From Fragum whitleyi (lineage: Eukaryota; Mollusca; Bivalvia; Cardiida; Cardiidae): a DNA stretch of 64,000 bases. A program made the position numbers and the translations under genes. The notes under the pieces were generated by a model that was given only the letters and a program-made list of their open reading frames with translations, made no database searches and was not told the origin of the DNA. Below are positions 1 through 11,879 of the stretch, one piece after another (position 1 is the first letter of the stretch; every line of letters starts with the position of its first letter). The stretch is taken from NCBI GenBank assembly GCA_948146395.1, contig OX411552.1, forward strand, positions 53,184,399-53,248,398, given 5' to 3'.

Positions 1-176
1 ATAATTCAAATGTGAATGTATCGCCTTTTTTGACGTGACCGACAACTTTTGTCGTTACGTCTAAGCGTTTTCTGAAGCAGGCAAGTTCAATGAGCAGCAT
101 GAGAAGGGCTAGGTTTGTGGCAAGCTTATGGTCGGCGTGTAGACTTATCATCTCTCAGAGACATTCGTTGTCAATA

Positions 177-592
177 TACAGTTAACAACTTCGTAAAATT
201 GACACATTGTTGATACTTTTGGGATGATTTCGGAATGAAATAAGATGGACGGAAGGAGCGAGATTTGAATTATGTTCGAGGTAGGGAAAGCATGATAGAT
301 AATTTTGTCCAATAAGATGAAAATAGGGGTATTTTTTACTTCCCTTTAATAGAATCTACGTATTTTTATTATTTTTTGTCTTCACGGACAAATCAGACGA
401 TTAATAATCATCACAAGCCAATAAAAACATGCAATTATATGAACAATTAAATTTAAATGTTGAACTTTCTTTTTACAATTTCGGCGCGTTTTTGAGTGAC
501 AGAAGTGAGGGTTTGGAAGGAAAGATTGATACGCTGAGCGAGTGATTTTGAATGGTTTTGGTAGAGATGGTTGTCAATTTCACGATGTACAC
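177..592 (+). mobile_element. Family G MITE-type element, copy 1a
   Basis: Starts TA-CAGTTAACAACTTCG and ends in a version of GTCAATTTCACGATGT, so the ends are inverted repeats of about 25 bp. The centre carries the family's imperfect hairpin, a degenerate form of the GGGAGGTAA...TTACCTCCC pair. The TA flank and CAGTT terminus suggest a Tc1/mariner-group non-autonomous element; this assignment is inference. It is followed head to tail by a second copy. No coding potential. Confidence 0.6.
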
Positions 593-1004
593 ATTGAAAA
601 AAGAGCGGATTCCACAGGAATAAAATTAATTGAGTGTGAGGAGCTAGTTTTGAGTGAATTTAATGGAAGGTAATCCTATATCGCAATTTTTGTTCAGGAT
701 GAACAAAATTAGCGATATCGATTACCTCCCTTTAATCAAAAATGCATTCAAGTTCCTCACACAGCTTCCTATTTCTTCAAGAACCTATGAGACGCTAACA
801 ATTTAAAGTATGTGAGTGAAATCGCGATTTTTCTCTATCAAAATTTATTTTGAATGACGTTTTTGATTCTATATTTTTCAATGGGTATGGGCGTTTTTTA
901 ATGGTTTGAGTAAGTGCTTTGAATGAATGATTGGGGCGCTGAGTGAGCGATTTAAAATGGTTTTGATTGAGATAAATGTAAATTTCATGGTGTTATAAAC
1001 TGTA
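593..1004 (+). mobile_element. Family G MITE-type element, copy 1b
   Basis: Second G copy, about the same length as the one before it and in the same orientation. It contains the family's central hairpin (GGAAGGTAATCC near 664 pairing with GATTACCTCCC near 719) with the GTTCAGGATGAACAAAATTA stretch inside. The right end reads TGTTATAAACTG-TA, the inverted counterpart of the left end of copy 1a. The left terminus is eroded. Confidence 0.6.
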
Positions 1005-2167
1005 AAACTGGGCGCAGAAGACCATATCTGTGCCATAAGGGATCAAGAATTTGGATACTTTTGGACAACAGTTATCATTGTATACGAATATTTATTTAAA
1101 GAATGAATAACTGTTGCTAAGTCTCTTGTAATTTGTCGTAATGCCATCAGAAATATATACATGTAAAGCGATAATTGGTGTTGTCGTCTTCGTTTTTTTC
1201 ATGGTAAAATGTTCGTTCAAGCTCTTTATTTCACGGACAGCTAAGCCGACCGTGTACAGTTCGCGAAAGAGGCGGGGACCAACAGAATCAATATTTTTGA
1301 ACTTCGGGTTTACAGTCTAGACGCTTTCACACATTTACTTTTTTTAATTCACAAAATAAAATTGATGGGCGAAAATAAAATATTAATTTATTTAAGAGAT
1401 GAATTGATTTTCAAAAATAGTTCATGGGAGTAAGAAAGCAAGCCAATCATATGAATACGCAAAACGTTAATTCATACATTGGTCTAATTAGGGGTTTAGT
1501 TCAAACCTCCATGGGTTTAAAGAAATATTTTTAATAGCTTATTATTTCAGAACATGAACAAAAAGACAAGGTTTCTACATAGCGAGACAGATTTATTTGG
1601 GGACTACTAAGTTCGCAAGCTTACTAAATCATTGCGTACTCGATTTTCCCTTTGAGAAATAAAACATTTTTTGTTCACAACCAATAGAAAGTAAAAATCC
1701 TGATGAGCACAACTAAATCTAAATGATGCAGATATTATGTAAATAATCATTTCAGAAAGATTCTTCCAAAGGATAGATTCTGCAACCCTGTTTACCTTTC
1801 TTCAAAAACTATATTGGAAATATCTCAAACAACCCCGAGTAGTTTGAATCAAGACATATGTTAAGTTTCCTGTAAGCAAACATGTGTTTAAAAAGCGACA
1901 GTACAATTAATTCCCTGTCAGCTGAAAAATGCCATTATAAGATTTGTCTATTTAAGTCATCTTATTAAAGCCGACAGATTCAATGGACGGGGTAAAATGT
2001 TAAACTAATCTAGCGAAAAAAATCCAATTTAAGTCGGGCTCGGCTCTTTTCGCTCTCAAGTATGTCCCAGATGTTAAAAATGTTTATTGGTGTTTGAACG
2101 TTTAGTTAATCAATAAATAAATGTGGTCGACTCTGAAGAATCCGATCTTGTTGCAGTTACTTATTCG
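1005..2167. other. Unassigned AT-rich DNA
   Basis: I see no gene, RNA or full repeat here. A weak inverted repeat (AACAGTTATCATTG near 1068 against GAATAACTGTTG near 1107) is the only structure noted. Confidence 0.5.
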
Positions 2168-2176
2168 GGTGATTCC

Positions 2177-2454
2177 ACAGGGACTCTGCACATGATGAAT
2201 AAGCCTTATACAATGATTTGGCTGAAAAAAATAAAAAAATGGTATATAAATATAGACTATATTTATATACCGTTTTTTTTTTTAAAAAATCAGCCAAATC
2301 ATTGTATAAGGCGCTGCACATGATAAATAAGCCTTATACAATGATTTGGCTGAAAAAAATGGTATATATATAAAGACTATATTTATATACCATTTTATAT
2401 TTTTTTCAGCCAAATCATTGTATAAGGCTTATTTATCATGTGCATAGTCCCTGT
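2177..2454. mobile_element. Nested palindromic MITE with CAGGGACT termini
   Basis: The outer ends read CAGGGACT...AGTCCCTG and the arms continue as CTGCACATGAT / ATCATGTGCA. Inside are two successive hairpins (about 2210-2312 and 2314-2453) built from the same module, GCCTTATACAATGATTTGGC and its complement, each folding around a GTATATAAATATAGAC-like centre. A perfect 9-bp direct repeat, GGTGATTCC, lies at 2168-2176 and 2456-2464 and is a candidate TSD, offset by one or two bases from the inverted repeats. The CAG...CTG ends resemble hAT termini, but a 9-bp repeat would fit Mutator-like elements better, so the superfamily is open. Confidence 0.7.
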
Positions 2455-2464
2455 CGGTGATTCC

Positions 2465-3409
2465 GCCTGCTCGCTACCTATCCCGAGTCTTTTTTTTTAT
2501 TATTTTAAAAAAGGGTCGTGTGGTAGCCAAAAAATTCAATGTATCGATATCATCATGTCGTTGTCGGTGAAGTTGTGTGTGTTGTTTTATGTGGAGGGCA
2601 AGGCTAAATTTAATTCACATCTCTTTTACGGTGTTACAATGTTAACTAATAAAGGACTGGTTATTGGGGCCTTATTTGGCTGCTTGTTTCTTGTTCTTTC
2701 CTACTATAAAAAGATATAAAGTGTGTGTAAATCTTCATTGAAGTACATCCAAAGAGCTCTAAAGTGTGCCCATTGATTAAGAATTATGCGAGTTTAGACA
2801 TAAGATTTCAATAGCACAGCATTATCTTGGTATGGTTCTCCATCATTGAAATTGCCCTTTTTTGGCGGTGCGGGGCCGCTAGCGTAATCTTTAGCCTGTT
2901 TTATTTTACAAATGCACGTTTTACAAAACCTATTTTACAAAGGATCAAAAACACCGACAAATCTAATACAGAAAAATTATCCGCATCACAGAGTATTGCA
3001 AACCACATCGAAATAGTTGAGCGGATTTATTTTGAAAGCGTTTAATTTATTTGTTATCGACACGTTTTACTACTGTAAGTGCTAAAAGATGGATGCCTTT
3101 TTATTATTATCACTTTACCTTTTTTCACCTTTGTGTTTGCTTTCGAAAATGATGAAAAATAAGAAAAAATATAGAAATTTAAATTGATCCGAACTTCTAA
3201 ATGTTCAGACGTACCTTGTTTTCTGTGGACAATAATTTCGTTCGAACATCACAGTAGGACCATCATAAAATGCATAGTCATATTAGAATATCGTTTGAAC
3301 GAACATTTTTTCTACAAAACTGTCTGTTGGAACCTTCAATCGACTTCGTTAAAACTATGTATAGTTTTGTGCGATATGATTATTAGTAGGGTCTATTTTA
3401 TAAATCAGT
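2465..3409. other. Unassigned region with short open frames
   Basis: Open frames of 60-95 codons occur on the plus strand (for example ending at 2719, 3045 and 3447), but none has recognisable domains, compositional contrast or splice context. I do not call them genes. Confidence 0.5.
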
Positions 3410-3600
3410 GGGCCAACTTATTTCTCGCCCGCTTTCGGGTCGGGTGAAGACTGGTCTCACTATAAATATCAGAATAGCCTATTCTAGGCTATTCTGATAG
3501 TCGATATGTGGACCAGTCTAGAGCTGGTATCCCGCTTTCTGAGAGATACTCTGATTATGCGGGCAACAGTACCCGCCCAGGGTCAGAAATAAGTTGGCCC
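3410..3600. mobile_element. Family L palindromic element, copy 1
   Basis: The terminal inverted repeat is GGGCCAACTTATTTCT / AGAAATAAGTTGGCCC, flanked by a possible 3-bp AGT duplication. Nested inside is a second palindrome (about 3457-3530, AGACTGGTC / GACCAGTCT) whose centre is itself the mirror GAATAGCCTATTCTAGGC. A second element with the same outer ends but a different inner palindrome lies at 58865-59138. Confidence 0.75.
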
Positions 3601-3675
3601 AGTATTTCTGTGTTGATGTTATGGAAATAAACCCTAATTAGAGATTTTGAAATAGACTCGATGTCGGAAAACACC

Positions 3676-3768
3676 AGCCTTGCGTTCAGGAGATGACACC
3701 CCATACGTGCAAACCGGGGTATCGTCTTGATAACGTGTCGCTTACGTTTTTATCCTGAACGCAGGGCA
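3676..3768. mobile_element. Family A palindromic MITE, copy 1 (diverged)
   Basis: The ends are GCCTTGCGTTCAGGA and TCCTGAACGCAGGGC, the terminal inverted repeat of family A. The interior is shortened and only partly matches the canonical GCAAACAGTTT and CCCCGCTTTGCACG blocks. Confidence 0.65.
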
Positions 3769-3884
3769 GCAGACATCGTTTAATTTCGACATTGTCTTGT
3801 TTACGTCATCGTCCTCGCAGTTTTAAAATGCCATAAGCGCCCATACAATAAAGGCATATTTCATCTCTGCGATGACTTAATCAA

Positions 3885-4330
3885 AGGCGAAATAATAAGA
3901 GTATATTGAATGAGTGGTCATTGTTTATCGAATTCATTAAATAAGTCATCTATTTACAGATAAAAACAAGGCTTTACCGAGTTTTAGATGACGAGTTTAA
4001 TAGATACAGCATCTAATGAGCCCATATCTAATATTTTATTTATAACATATTGTGTTTTTTTTGTAATAAAACCAAGAAATTTCAGTTATTTGTTGATTCA
4101 AGTTATTCAACGAAACATAAAACGCCGTTAGCAAATGACGTCAGCAAATGCAATGACGTCATTTTCATGACGAAAATATAACGTTGCTATCCATTCTCAG
4201 CTTATTTGCATGCTTATTCCACTAGCGTAATAACACCCGTGTAATATCAAAAATATTGAACGGGATTATTTCACTCGTAGTCCATATCATTACTTAACGT
4301 CAACAACTTTCGCTAGCAATTTAAAAAGAA
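3885..4330. repeat. Family K dispersed repeat, copy 1
   Basis: Clearly related to 62105-62500 in the same orientation: both have a TATTGAATGA start, GAGTCATCTA/AAGTCATCTA, GATAAAA, TTTAGATGACGA, a TGACGTCA block and an ATAACACC-type block in the same order. The two ends are weakly complementary (GAAATAATAAGAG against CGGGATTATTTCAC), so it may be a degenerate TIR element. No coding potential. Confidence 0.55.
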
Positions 4331-5207
4331 AAAGACATCATTCGAGAAAACGCGAGACCTGCCGACTCCAACAGTTTTAAAAAGGGTGGACTAGTTTGAC
4401 TGATCGCTTATAATTGATAAAAAATATGCATTTCAACCAGTTATTAATTAATTTTGTTTAAATTAATCGCGCGTTCTTAATATCTAAGCGTTACATCAAA
4501 ACCTGTAATGGTACATAATATTAGACAATGTCGCAATTAAGCGATGTCTTATAATGGTTTTATCTTTTTCAGACGTTTTTCTTGAAAAAAAGACAGATAT
4601 TATATTCTGAATTACTCGAAACGAACGATTCACAATCCTTAAATGAAATTGACCACATGATTTGATATATTCATTGAAAAACTGGTAATAAAATGTAATG
4701 ACACTCGAACAACATTCTCATTACGTTGATCGTCCAATGATCTATTCAATAATTGAATCTTTTAATTTGGGTTTGATCAATCGAGCTGGATAGGGTTTTG
4801 TTGAATTGAGGATATGTTATCCGCCAGGCGAAAAGTGTCTATCTGGGAAGTGCGAAAACTGTCGATCCTAGTCAGACTGTGCGGGCTGCGCAGACTGACT
4901 TGGATCAACACATTTCACTTTCTGAATGTTTTCTGTATCTAGAATGATCACTCTACTAGTCTATGTAATTAATTTTGAAATGCGACTTCTGGCTGACCTC
5001 TGCTTAATTAAATATCTTTTTTGAAACTTTTATTTTACGGAGTTCCAAGATGGTCATTATTCCCGTGACATGTTATGTATTAATACGCTTCAAAGAGATC
5101 CCACCTGTAAGTACTTAAAACTCCAAAAGAAAACTGAAGATGAGAAATTACAGACTTACGGGTCAGCCCTTTTATTTACTCCTTTATCTTATTTATTTGT
5201 AGAGGGA
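4331..5207. other. Unassigned DNA with one small hairpin
   Basis: No gene seen. A hairpin at 4864-4906 pairs GATCCTAGTCAGACTGTGCG with GCGCAGACTGACTTGGATC. Related GCAGACTG/CAGTCTGTGC motifs recur near 39678 and 44361, suggesting relics of one repeat class. Confidence 0.45.
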
Positions 5208-5273
5208 ACATGGACTGACCTCAGTCGTTTTTGTTTGCATTTTAAGGAAATATTTTTGTTGTAGTTCTATTCA
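5208..5273 (+). repeat. Short dispersed repeat also found at 10693-10758
   Basis: About 65 bp beginning GACTGACCTCAGTCGTTTTT and running to GTTGTAGTTCTATTCAT closely matches 10693-10758 (GACTGGCCTCGGTCGTTTTT to GTTGTAGTACTATTACAT). Confidence 0.5.
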
Positions 5274-5407
5274 TAGGGACCCGAAATTACTCCCCTACCA
5301 CCATATAGACCAATGATATAAATTTTATTGGTCTATATTGTGGTAGTGTGTGTGTTGGTGGTGGTGGTGTGTGTGTGGGGGGGTGTAAATTTCGGCCCCT
5401 ATGGTTC
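5271..5407. repeat. Inverted repeat with embedded (GT)n/(GGT)n tract
   Basis: Left arm CATAGGGACCCGAAATTAC and ACCACCATATAGACCAAT pair with ATTGGTCTATATTGTGGT and GTAAATTTCGGCCCCTATG. A GT/GGT-rich microsatellite (about 5346-5383) has expanded inside the right arm. Probably a palindromic MITE. Confidence 0.6.
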
Positions 5408-5644
5408 TATCACATGACAAGATTGGACAGTGAAACTTACAGTTGAGAACAAGATGATAAAATCCTCACCGCTCATATGATATCGAATCTAAAGCAAGCG
5501 CCCCAAAAATGGTACCCCGTAACACCCACGAGAGCTTGTCCACAGCGTATTTGAAGATTAAGGGCGTTCAAGTTCGCTGGTGCTTCGTAACATGTATCCG
5601 GAAACGTACGACTGCTACAACCGCCAGCGGTAATTAAACATGGT

Positions 5645-6480
5645 GGTTATTCAGTTAACAACATCGTGCAATTGACAAGGTGAATGATTTCGGATTTATT
5701 TTGAATTGATTTTGAATGAGTGTGAGAGCACGGAGCGACTGAAATTGAGTGGAATTCAAGGGAGGTAATAAATATCGGTAATTTCAATCTAAACTTTACG
5801 AAATTATCAATATTGTATTACCTCCCTTTAAAAAAAAGTTACTCCTTTTCTGTAAAAGATTTTGTGTGTCTTCGAGCACTCTTTAATAAATAAATAAATT
5901 AATAAATAAATAAATATATATATAAAAAAAAAAACAAAACAAAACAAAAAAAACCACCAGCTAATAAAAACAATGAATGCTTTGTTCGATTTTAATGAAG
6001 TCGTGATACATTTGTGAACGAATCGGGGGCATTTTCGAAAATGGGCGGCCCGGTGGTCTAGTGGTAAGACACTTGACTATTAATCCTAAGGTCCGTGGTT
6101 CGAATCCCGAACGCGGCAGGAATTTTCAGGGATACTTGATATCCCCCGCCCAACTAGAAGTGAACTGGTAAGAAACCCAGAGGTAGCTTCGCGTGTATCG
6201 GTGCTTTACACTGGGCACGTTAAAGAACCAAGGAGGTCTATTCGTAGAAGAGCTAGGGGCGTATGAACCCGGATCTCCTTGTATCCGCTTCTTTCTCTCT
6301 CATGGTTCATACCATATATGCCAAGAGCACGGAGGGACCTAAATCCTACAATCACACACACACACACGCATTTTCGAAACATTTTTGAATGTTTTGAATG
6401 AGTGTCTTTGATGTTTGAATGGAGTGTTTGGTGAGCGTTTTAGAAAGATTAAGAATGGGATGAGTTTCGATTACATGATA
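5645..6480 (+). mobile_element. Family G element, copy 2, interrupted by a SINE
   Basis: Starts CAGTTAACAACATCGTG and carries the central hairpin GGGAGGTAATA (5760) / TATTACCTCCC (5815). An AT-rich simple tract (5885-5960) lies in its middle. The SINE at 6041-6367 splits it, and the remaining right portion continues with GAATGTTTTGAATGAGTG-type sequence. The right terminus is eroded. Confidence 0.65.
6041..6367 (+). mobile_element. tRNA-headed SINE, family S1, with intact TSD
   Basis: The head (about 6041-6118) is tRNA-like: an A-box region GGTGGTCTAGTGGTAAGAC and a B box GGTTCGAATCCC. The body contains GGTGCTTTACACTGGGCAC and GTTAAAGAACC, and the 3' end is a short (CA)n tract. A perfect 12-bp TSD, GCATTTTCGAAA, lies at 6029-6040 and 6368-6379, proving target-primed insertion into the G element. 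The body motif is shared with the differently headed SINE at 36820-37113, so it behaves as a conserved SINE core domain; the domain name (for example Meta) is not asserted. Confidence 0.88.
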
Positions 6481-7955
6481 TTGGCAACTGTTACATCATT
6501 ATATTTGAGTAAGTCCCTAACATCATGAAAACACAACTTATTAATATTTAATGAATTAAAAACCAGCTCTAATGTTCCGAAACAATTTGTTACACAGGGC
6601 TTTCTATTAATTTCGCTTTTAATCCGCAGGAAACTATCGTTTATTATGAATAATATATTTTCATTTCATAACTTTCATTGCAAAAACAATAATTAAGATT
6701 GTGTAAACAGGATATTATATCATAGCGAACAATTAAACAAATTTGCGACATCGCAAAATCGGCGTCCGTTTTATCAGCGGTGATTATTTCGATCAAAGAG
6801 GAGATTCTTGCCCTTTTTGACAATTTGACAAAATAAATGAACCATCGATTTAATTTTTTTTCAAGGATAATTTGAATTAATAGGTTTTCAATGGAGAATT
6901 CTTGCTTTTAAAATGTTTATCTTCCCTTGTGTATGAAACTTTCCCTACTTTTGTGATTTTTTGATTTTGACGGAATTTTCACACAGTTTTAATTATTAAG
7001 TAAACTGAAGAATATTGCTAGAATTTCACAATTTACTTTGCGTCGTTGAAAAAATGCATTCTTATTTGAAAACTTAGATTTTCGATAATGACATTGTTTG
7101 CAAGTGTAGCTTTTACATACTCATTTTTTTAAAAATAACAAATAAATATGTAGAATAATTGTGCAATTAGATCTGAGATACAAAGCCATTTCTTAAACGA
7201 GTCTTGAACGTCGTCATTTTCAATTTCAAACAAATGTATGTACGAGTAAGTATACAGGCGTTGTTCGGATAGGAAACTATTGCTATTTTTTTCATATATG
7301 GCTGCTTTTTGCCTGACTTACCGGCACGTGAGATTACATTGGGAAGCACTGTTATCACAAACCATATACCTCCAGGCTAAAATTTCTCATATTTGGAAAG
7401 TACTCCCTCGTCAATAATCGAATCCTCGCGGGGATTCAGGGAAGCAGTTAGAAATCCTGTTCACGTGAAGAACTCGGCGTGTCCTGCGAACAGGATGACA
7501 AAGTCTTTGCAAAGTTTAACAATTGTACCCTGCTTTCTACGTAAGTAAGGCTCGCTTAATAATATTTCTATTCTAAACGAGACTAACATCAGATTGACTT
7601 CAATTAATTCGAGTAACAGATTCTTTTTTTGAAAGCCATTTTTTTACGTCAAACACCATTTTTGGACACCCTGACGATAAAAAACCGCGATGAGATGCGA
7701 CAGATGACGTTCTGATGACGTTTCGTGACTTCATTTAAAGTATGTAATCTTACACATGTGTAAGACAAGGATTTCTATGATTATAGAATACAAGGGGCGT
7801 TATGTGAGAGAAGCCGACCTCACAATGAAACAAGCGCTTATCTTCTACTTAATAAGGTAAAATAGGAGAGGGGAGCAGGAAGCACGTTCAGATTCAGTTA
7901 GGCTTAGCCTAATTAGAAATGTTTACACGACGTTCGGATTCTTCGTTGTCTCCTT
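6481..7955. other. Unassigned AT-rich DNA
   Basis: No gene or repeat family recognised. A small inverted repeat (ATCCTGTTC / GAACAGGAT, 7456-7498) is present. A 63-codon minus-strand frame at 7167-7358 has no supporting features. Confidence 0.45.
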
Positions 7956-7959
7956 TTAA

Positions 7960-8116
7960 GGTAGTAGACCCGTAATAGTTCCGCAACATTTCGGAGCTCA
8001 TGATCTTAAATAATGTTAACCGAGGTTCCCTAATGAAAATCATTAGGAAACCTCGGTTAACATTGTTAAAGTTCATTACTCCCAAAAAATTGCAGAACTA
8101 TTACGGGTCCACTACC
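7960..8116. mobile_element. Family B palindromic MITE, copy 1 (157 bp, TTAA-flanked)
   Basis: An almost full-length palindrome. The ends GGTAGTAGACCCGTAATAGT and ACTATTACGGGTCCACTACC are complementary, and the centre is CCTAATGAAAATCATTAGG. It is bounded by TTAA on both sides (7956-7959, 8117-8120). Two other copies at 30763 and 58372 are exactly the same length. TTAA duplication is the hallmark of piggyBac-group transposition, although the GGT start is not the usual piggyBac CCY start. Confidence 0.85.
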
Positions 8117-8120
8117 TTAA

Positions 8121-9212
8121 GACGTTTTCGTTTCAAAGTGCTTTAACAATATTTTGGCACTCAAGACAACTTAGAAATTGTTTGACGTAACAATGATTCT
8201 ACGTTATTATCTTTCGCTTGCAAATTCATAGAATGGGAATTTATCCGACGAATCCCAATGTGTCATTGATTTCAATTAATCTGTATATGTCTGGGTGGGT
8301 TTCCGTAAAGAAATGATATTGAAATTATATTTATGAAATATATATGAATCCTATTTAAAAATGGTATCTTTTCTTTGCCTCGAAAAGACTGTATAAATCC
8401 CCCAGCATTTAAGTCGAATCATTTATAGTGAAAAATCAAGTATACAATATTTCATTTTAATGGCGTTTGAAATCAACATTTACTGAGAAACAAAATCAGT
8501 ATTCTAAAAAGAAAGCGTTAAACATGCTTGAGGCCTAATTGAGGCGAACGCTGGTTATTGCAACATTTAAAATGATCTCCCATGAGAGGTTATTAATAAA
8601 ACAAGTGCCGCGCGATTATGAACATCAGTCAAATGCAAAAATTGTTATCCGCGATACTATCATTTTATGTGGACAATATTAGGTTTCCGTACACGGTTTC
8701 CCGATGGAAATATAAACGGAATTATAAAAAATCAAAATAAAGGGCCATTACGTTTGAACTTGCAGAGAGTATTTATTAAATTTCGTAAGTGATAACAAGG
8801 CGTTTATTGAATAAAGCCATAACAAGTCATTGTTTTGGGATGTAAAAACATCCAATTCTCGAGTCATTTGGTTTACAAAAGATCATTGGGTGATGTTCCA
8901 TATCTTATCAGACCTAACCATCTTGGCAACGGCATAGTGTTTGAAGTCTGTAAAAGACAAGAATCATAAAAATGCATTTGAACTCCATATATACAAAACG
9001 ACTTCAAATTTTCCGGTATGTAAAGGTTATTTCAATTTCTCTCACAATATTTTTGGTAGAAAGTTGAATATCAATCTGCGACAAAATGTTCGAAAGCGAT
9101 TTTCATCCATAAACCCAGATGAAGCCATTCAAGCAAGATAATAATGTGTGATAATTTGCTTAGAATGATAAAATAAATACATAATATATTATGTAAATTA
9201 AGAAGGGGCAAT
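8121..9212. other. Unassigned AT-rich DNA
   Basis: No repeat family or gene recognised. A 66-codon plus-strand frame at 8941-9141 lacks any domain or compositional signal. Confidence 0.45.
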
Positions 9213-9345
9213 CAGCCTTGCGTTCAGAATGACAAAACGGTGTAAAATGTGTTCAAATCTTACCCCACTTTGCACGTCACATTATGTGCAAAGTGGAGTA
9301 TAATTAACAATTAGTTTGCTACGTTTTGTCTTACTGAAAGATGTG
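9213..9345. mobile_element. Family A palindromic MITE, copy 2
   Basis: Left end CAGCCTTGCGTTCAGAATGA. The central arms CCACTTTGCACGT and TGTGCAAAGTGGAGTATAAT pair. The right terminus is decayed (TTTTGTCTTACTGAAAGATG). It follows the canonical A order of terminal block, CAAACAGTTT-like block and CCCCGCTTTGCACG block. Confidence 0.7.
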
Positions 9346-10162
9346 TAGGATGGGCAAGGGAAGAAAAGACATGAACCGCTTAAATGCAACTCTGGTGATA
9401 GGCACTTGCGTTTATAGAACAAATAGCTCCTTTGAACTGTAACTTATCCATAACTGCAACAAAAATGTCGGCAAATTAATGTTGTGATTAACATGCTTCC
9501 AAGGCGCATATCTGTGGAACTCTGTTCAAACCAAAAATGACGAAGTTTCAACTAATATTACATTTTCTAGAAGAAGCTATCGAAGCGCTGCTCTAGCGCA
9601 GATGGTCTGTGCCTGCGAATATCAAATGCAAGGTATCATAGATACATGATATCATCCAGGGTACTTGTTGTTGCTGATGTTGTTGTTGTTGATTAGTTAT
9701 GTCTTTTAATTATGGCACATTTCAATGATAAATGAATGAACTAAACGTTTTAAATTACTTTGATCACAAAATTACAACACTTAAAATATTTTGTGTCTTG
9801 ATTAACCGACGAAGAAGAAAGGGGTATGTTGCCTCTTGGTTAATTACATTGCGAATCTGGGGTAATTGTAACTTTGCCATTATTGATAGCTGTATCTCCC
9901 AAAGTTCAGGCAACACCAAATAGACTTGTAACGGTGAGATTTTCGACACGAGTACCTATATTTACGTGTTTGGGAATTTGTATCTGATATAGGTGTCACA
10001 CCTAATTCAGGAGGTCTCGTTCGACATGACGGAGCAGGTTAGAGAATGCGAAACAAAGGCAAGAATCTGACATTCCGACTTATTACAAAGCTACGGATAG
10101 TGGAAATAATTTTAGATTTTGTTGAAATGTTTTGATAAAACTGGATTAAATTTTAAATTGAG
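9346..10162. other. Unassigned DNA with a small (GTT)n tract
   Basis: A (TTG)n-like stretch at about 9667-9694 is the only simple repeat. Overlapping opposite-strand frames of about 60 codons near 9732-9949 are not supported as genes. Confidence 0.45.
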
Positions 10163-10209
10163 GGTACTCACTGGAACCGTCTCGACGAGACGATTCAAAT
10201 GAGTACCCA
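10163..10209. repeat. Short palindrome
   Basis: GGGTACTCA pairs with TGAGTACCC, with an inner GTCTCG / CGAGAC pair, giving a compact hairpin of about 47 bp. Confidence 0.55.
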
Positions 10210-11751
10210 CAATATAGGGATTCATTTAGAAATAAAGATTTTGGACCAGCGCTACCCTCTCTTATCTGTACCGACGCTGACGAGATAAAACAAATAGAAT
10301 TCATCATTCCTTTACAATGTAATATTGAGGCAGGAGACGTTTGATAAGCTGTTTATACCGATAAAAACTGGCCCTATCTACAACATACGTCGGCCGATAT
10401 TAGGTCAAACATTCCTCAGAACGTACCAAAAATGCTAAACTTACTGTTCTGTCAGATTTTATTGATGTTCTGCAACCCGATTTGTATCTTCTTTTGTACA
10501 AACTGGAATAACAAACAATAGATGGTGAAATATGAAGATGCAGAATAGAAAAAGTTCTAAAGAAAGTCGTTGATTGCCGAATTCATTAAAGAATAGAATT
10601 GAAAAGGACAAAAGATAAAATTTCCTGGAAGCTTTACTCTAAAGTGATTGTTTGATAGATCAAATCATAACCGAACCACTGTCTACCCTACCATAGACTG
10701 GCCTCGGTCGTTTTTGATAGCATTTTCAGAAAATATTCTGTTGTAGTACTATTACATGCCTCTTTAATCCAAGTTCGTATTAACAAGTGCTGAACAAAGA
10801 CTTTTTTTAGAGACAGGGACTTAATTGTAAGATTTGTAATGATTTAATTTCCTTTGAAAAACCACTGTAAAGAAGAGTCTGGCGGCCGACTAACCCTACT
10901 ATGGTAAATTCATGTTTCTAATAATGAAATCATTTGTAGAGACTCTCGAGATGGATGAACACTTGAGTACAGAGCCCTGAAAGGTATTAATTGAATTCGT
11001 ATATGAATTGAAACGGTCATTTATAGGGTTGAGATAAAACTTGTAGTACACTTATCACCGAGTTAGATTCTTAGAAAGCGCACCCTTTAGTTTATAGACC
11101 AAATAAAGATAAATAAAAAGTCAGACATCGGTCTCAATCGTGAATATTTAATAATTATATATTTTGATAAATTAGAATGCCGAACGTTGCAAGCACATTA
11201 AATTACTTGTTAGTTTTGTTTTCTTGCCGCTTACGCCTTTGTTTGGAACGTTAACGCAAGCCCATAACGACCTGAAAATATATCTCTAACTTCTTATGGT
11301 AGAAATATGCAACCATACAAATTCAATCGCGGGTGTAACCCTGTGTCTCATTACAGAGCGTTTACACTGTATGTTCAAGCAGATGTGAAAAAGTACATGT
11401 GTAAAAGCGTATCTGTCTTTTTGCGTTTACACTGTATGCTTTAGCATATCTGCTTCAGTTGACCTCGGTCATGACTGTCAGTCATTTTCAAGATCAAATA
11501 GTGTATTGTATTACTGGAATGATGGGGAAAAATTTATCACTCACCGAAACCAAATGTATATTTAAATAATTAAATTTTATTTATGTTCATCAATATGTTC
11601 TGATTGGCTTAAAATTGGTTCCACTGTGCAATGAAAGTAATTTTGAGTATGCAGCTATTTTTAAGCTTCCCCGAAAAGTAATCAAATTAAAAATAAATAT
11701 TATTATTGACTAATGTTAATGATTTTTGCTTCATGATATTAAGATATGAAG
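10210..11751. other. Unassigned DNA with minor duplications
   Basis: Contains the second copy (10693-10758) of the short repeat seen at 5208. There is also a local duplication near 11366-11455, in which GCGTTTACACTGTATG occurs twice about 60 bp apart; a relic of the same motif, TTTACACTGCATG, is near 16091. No gene recognised. Confidence 0.45.
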
Positions 11752-11879
11752 AGATTATTTTTTAAATTCCTGGCGGTATGAAACAAAAAATTCCTAATCA
11801 CACTCACACATGAATCCGCTTTGCGTATTTGTACAGTGTGATTATGAGTTTCACACCTCAATGAAATCAACAGTCTCTT
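11752..11879. mobile_element. Family I inverted-repeat MITE, copy 1 (degenerate)
   Basis: Contains GTATGAAACAAAAAATTCCT, TAATCACACT, GTGTGATTATGAGTTTCA and ATGAAATCAACAG in the same order as the better-preserved copy at 27655-27775, which folds into a hairpin. Confidence 0.55.

Noticed and set aside
6041..6118. Functional tRNA gene
   Set aside because: It is the head of a SINE: it continues into a conserved body and tail and the whole unit is bounded by a 12-bp TSD.
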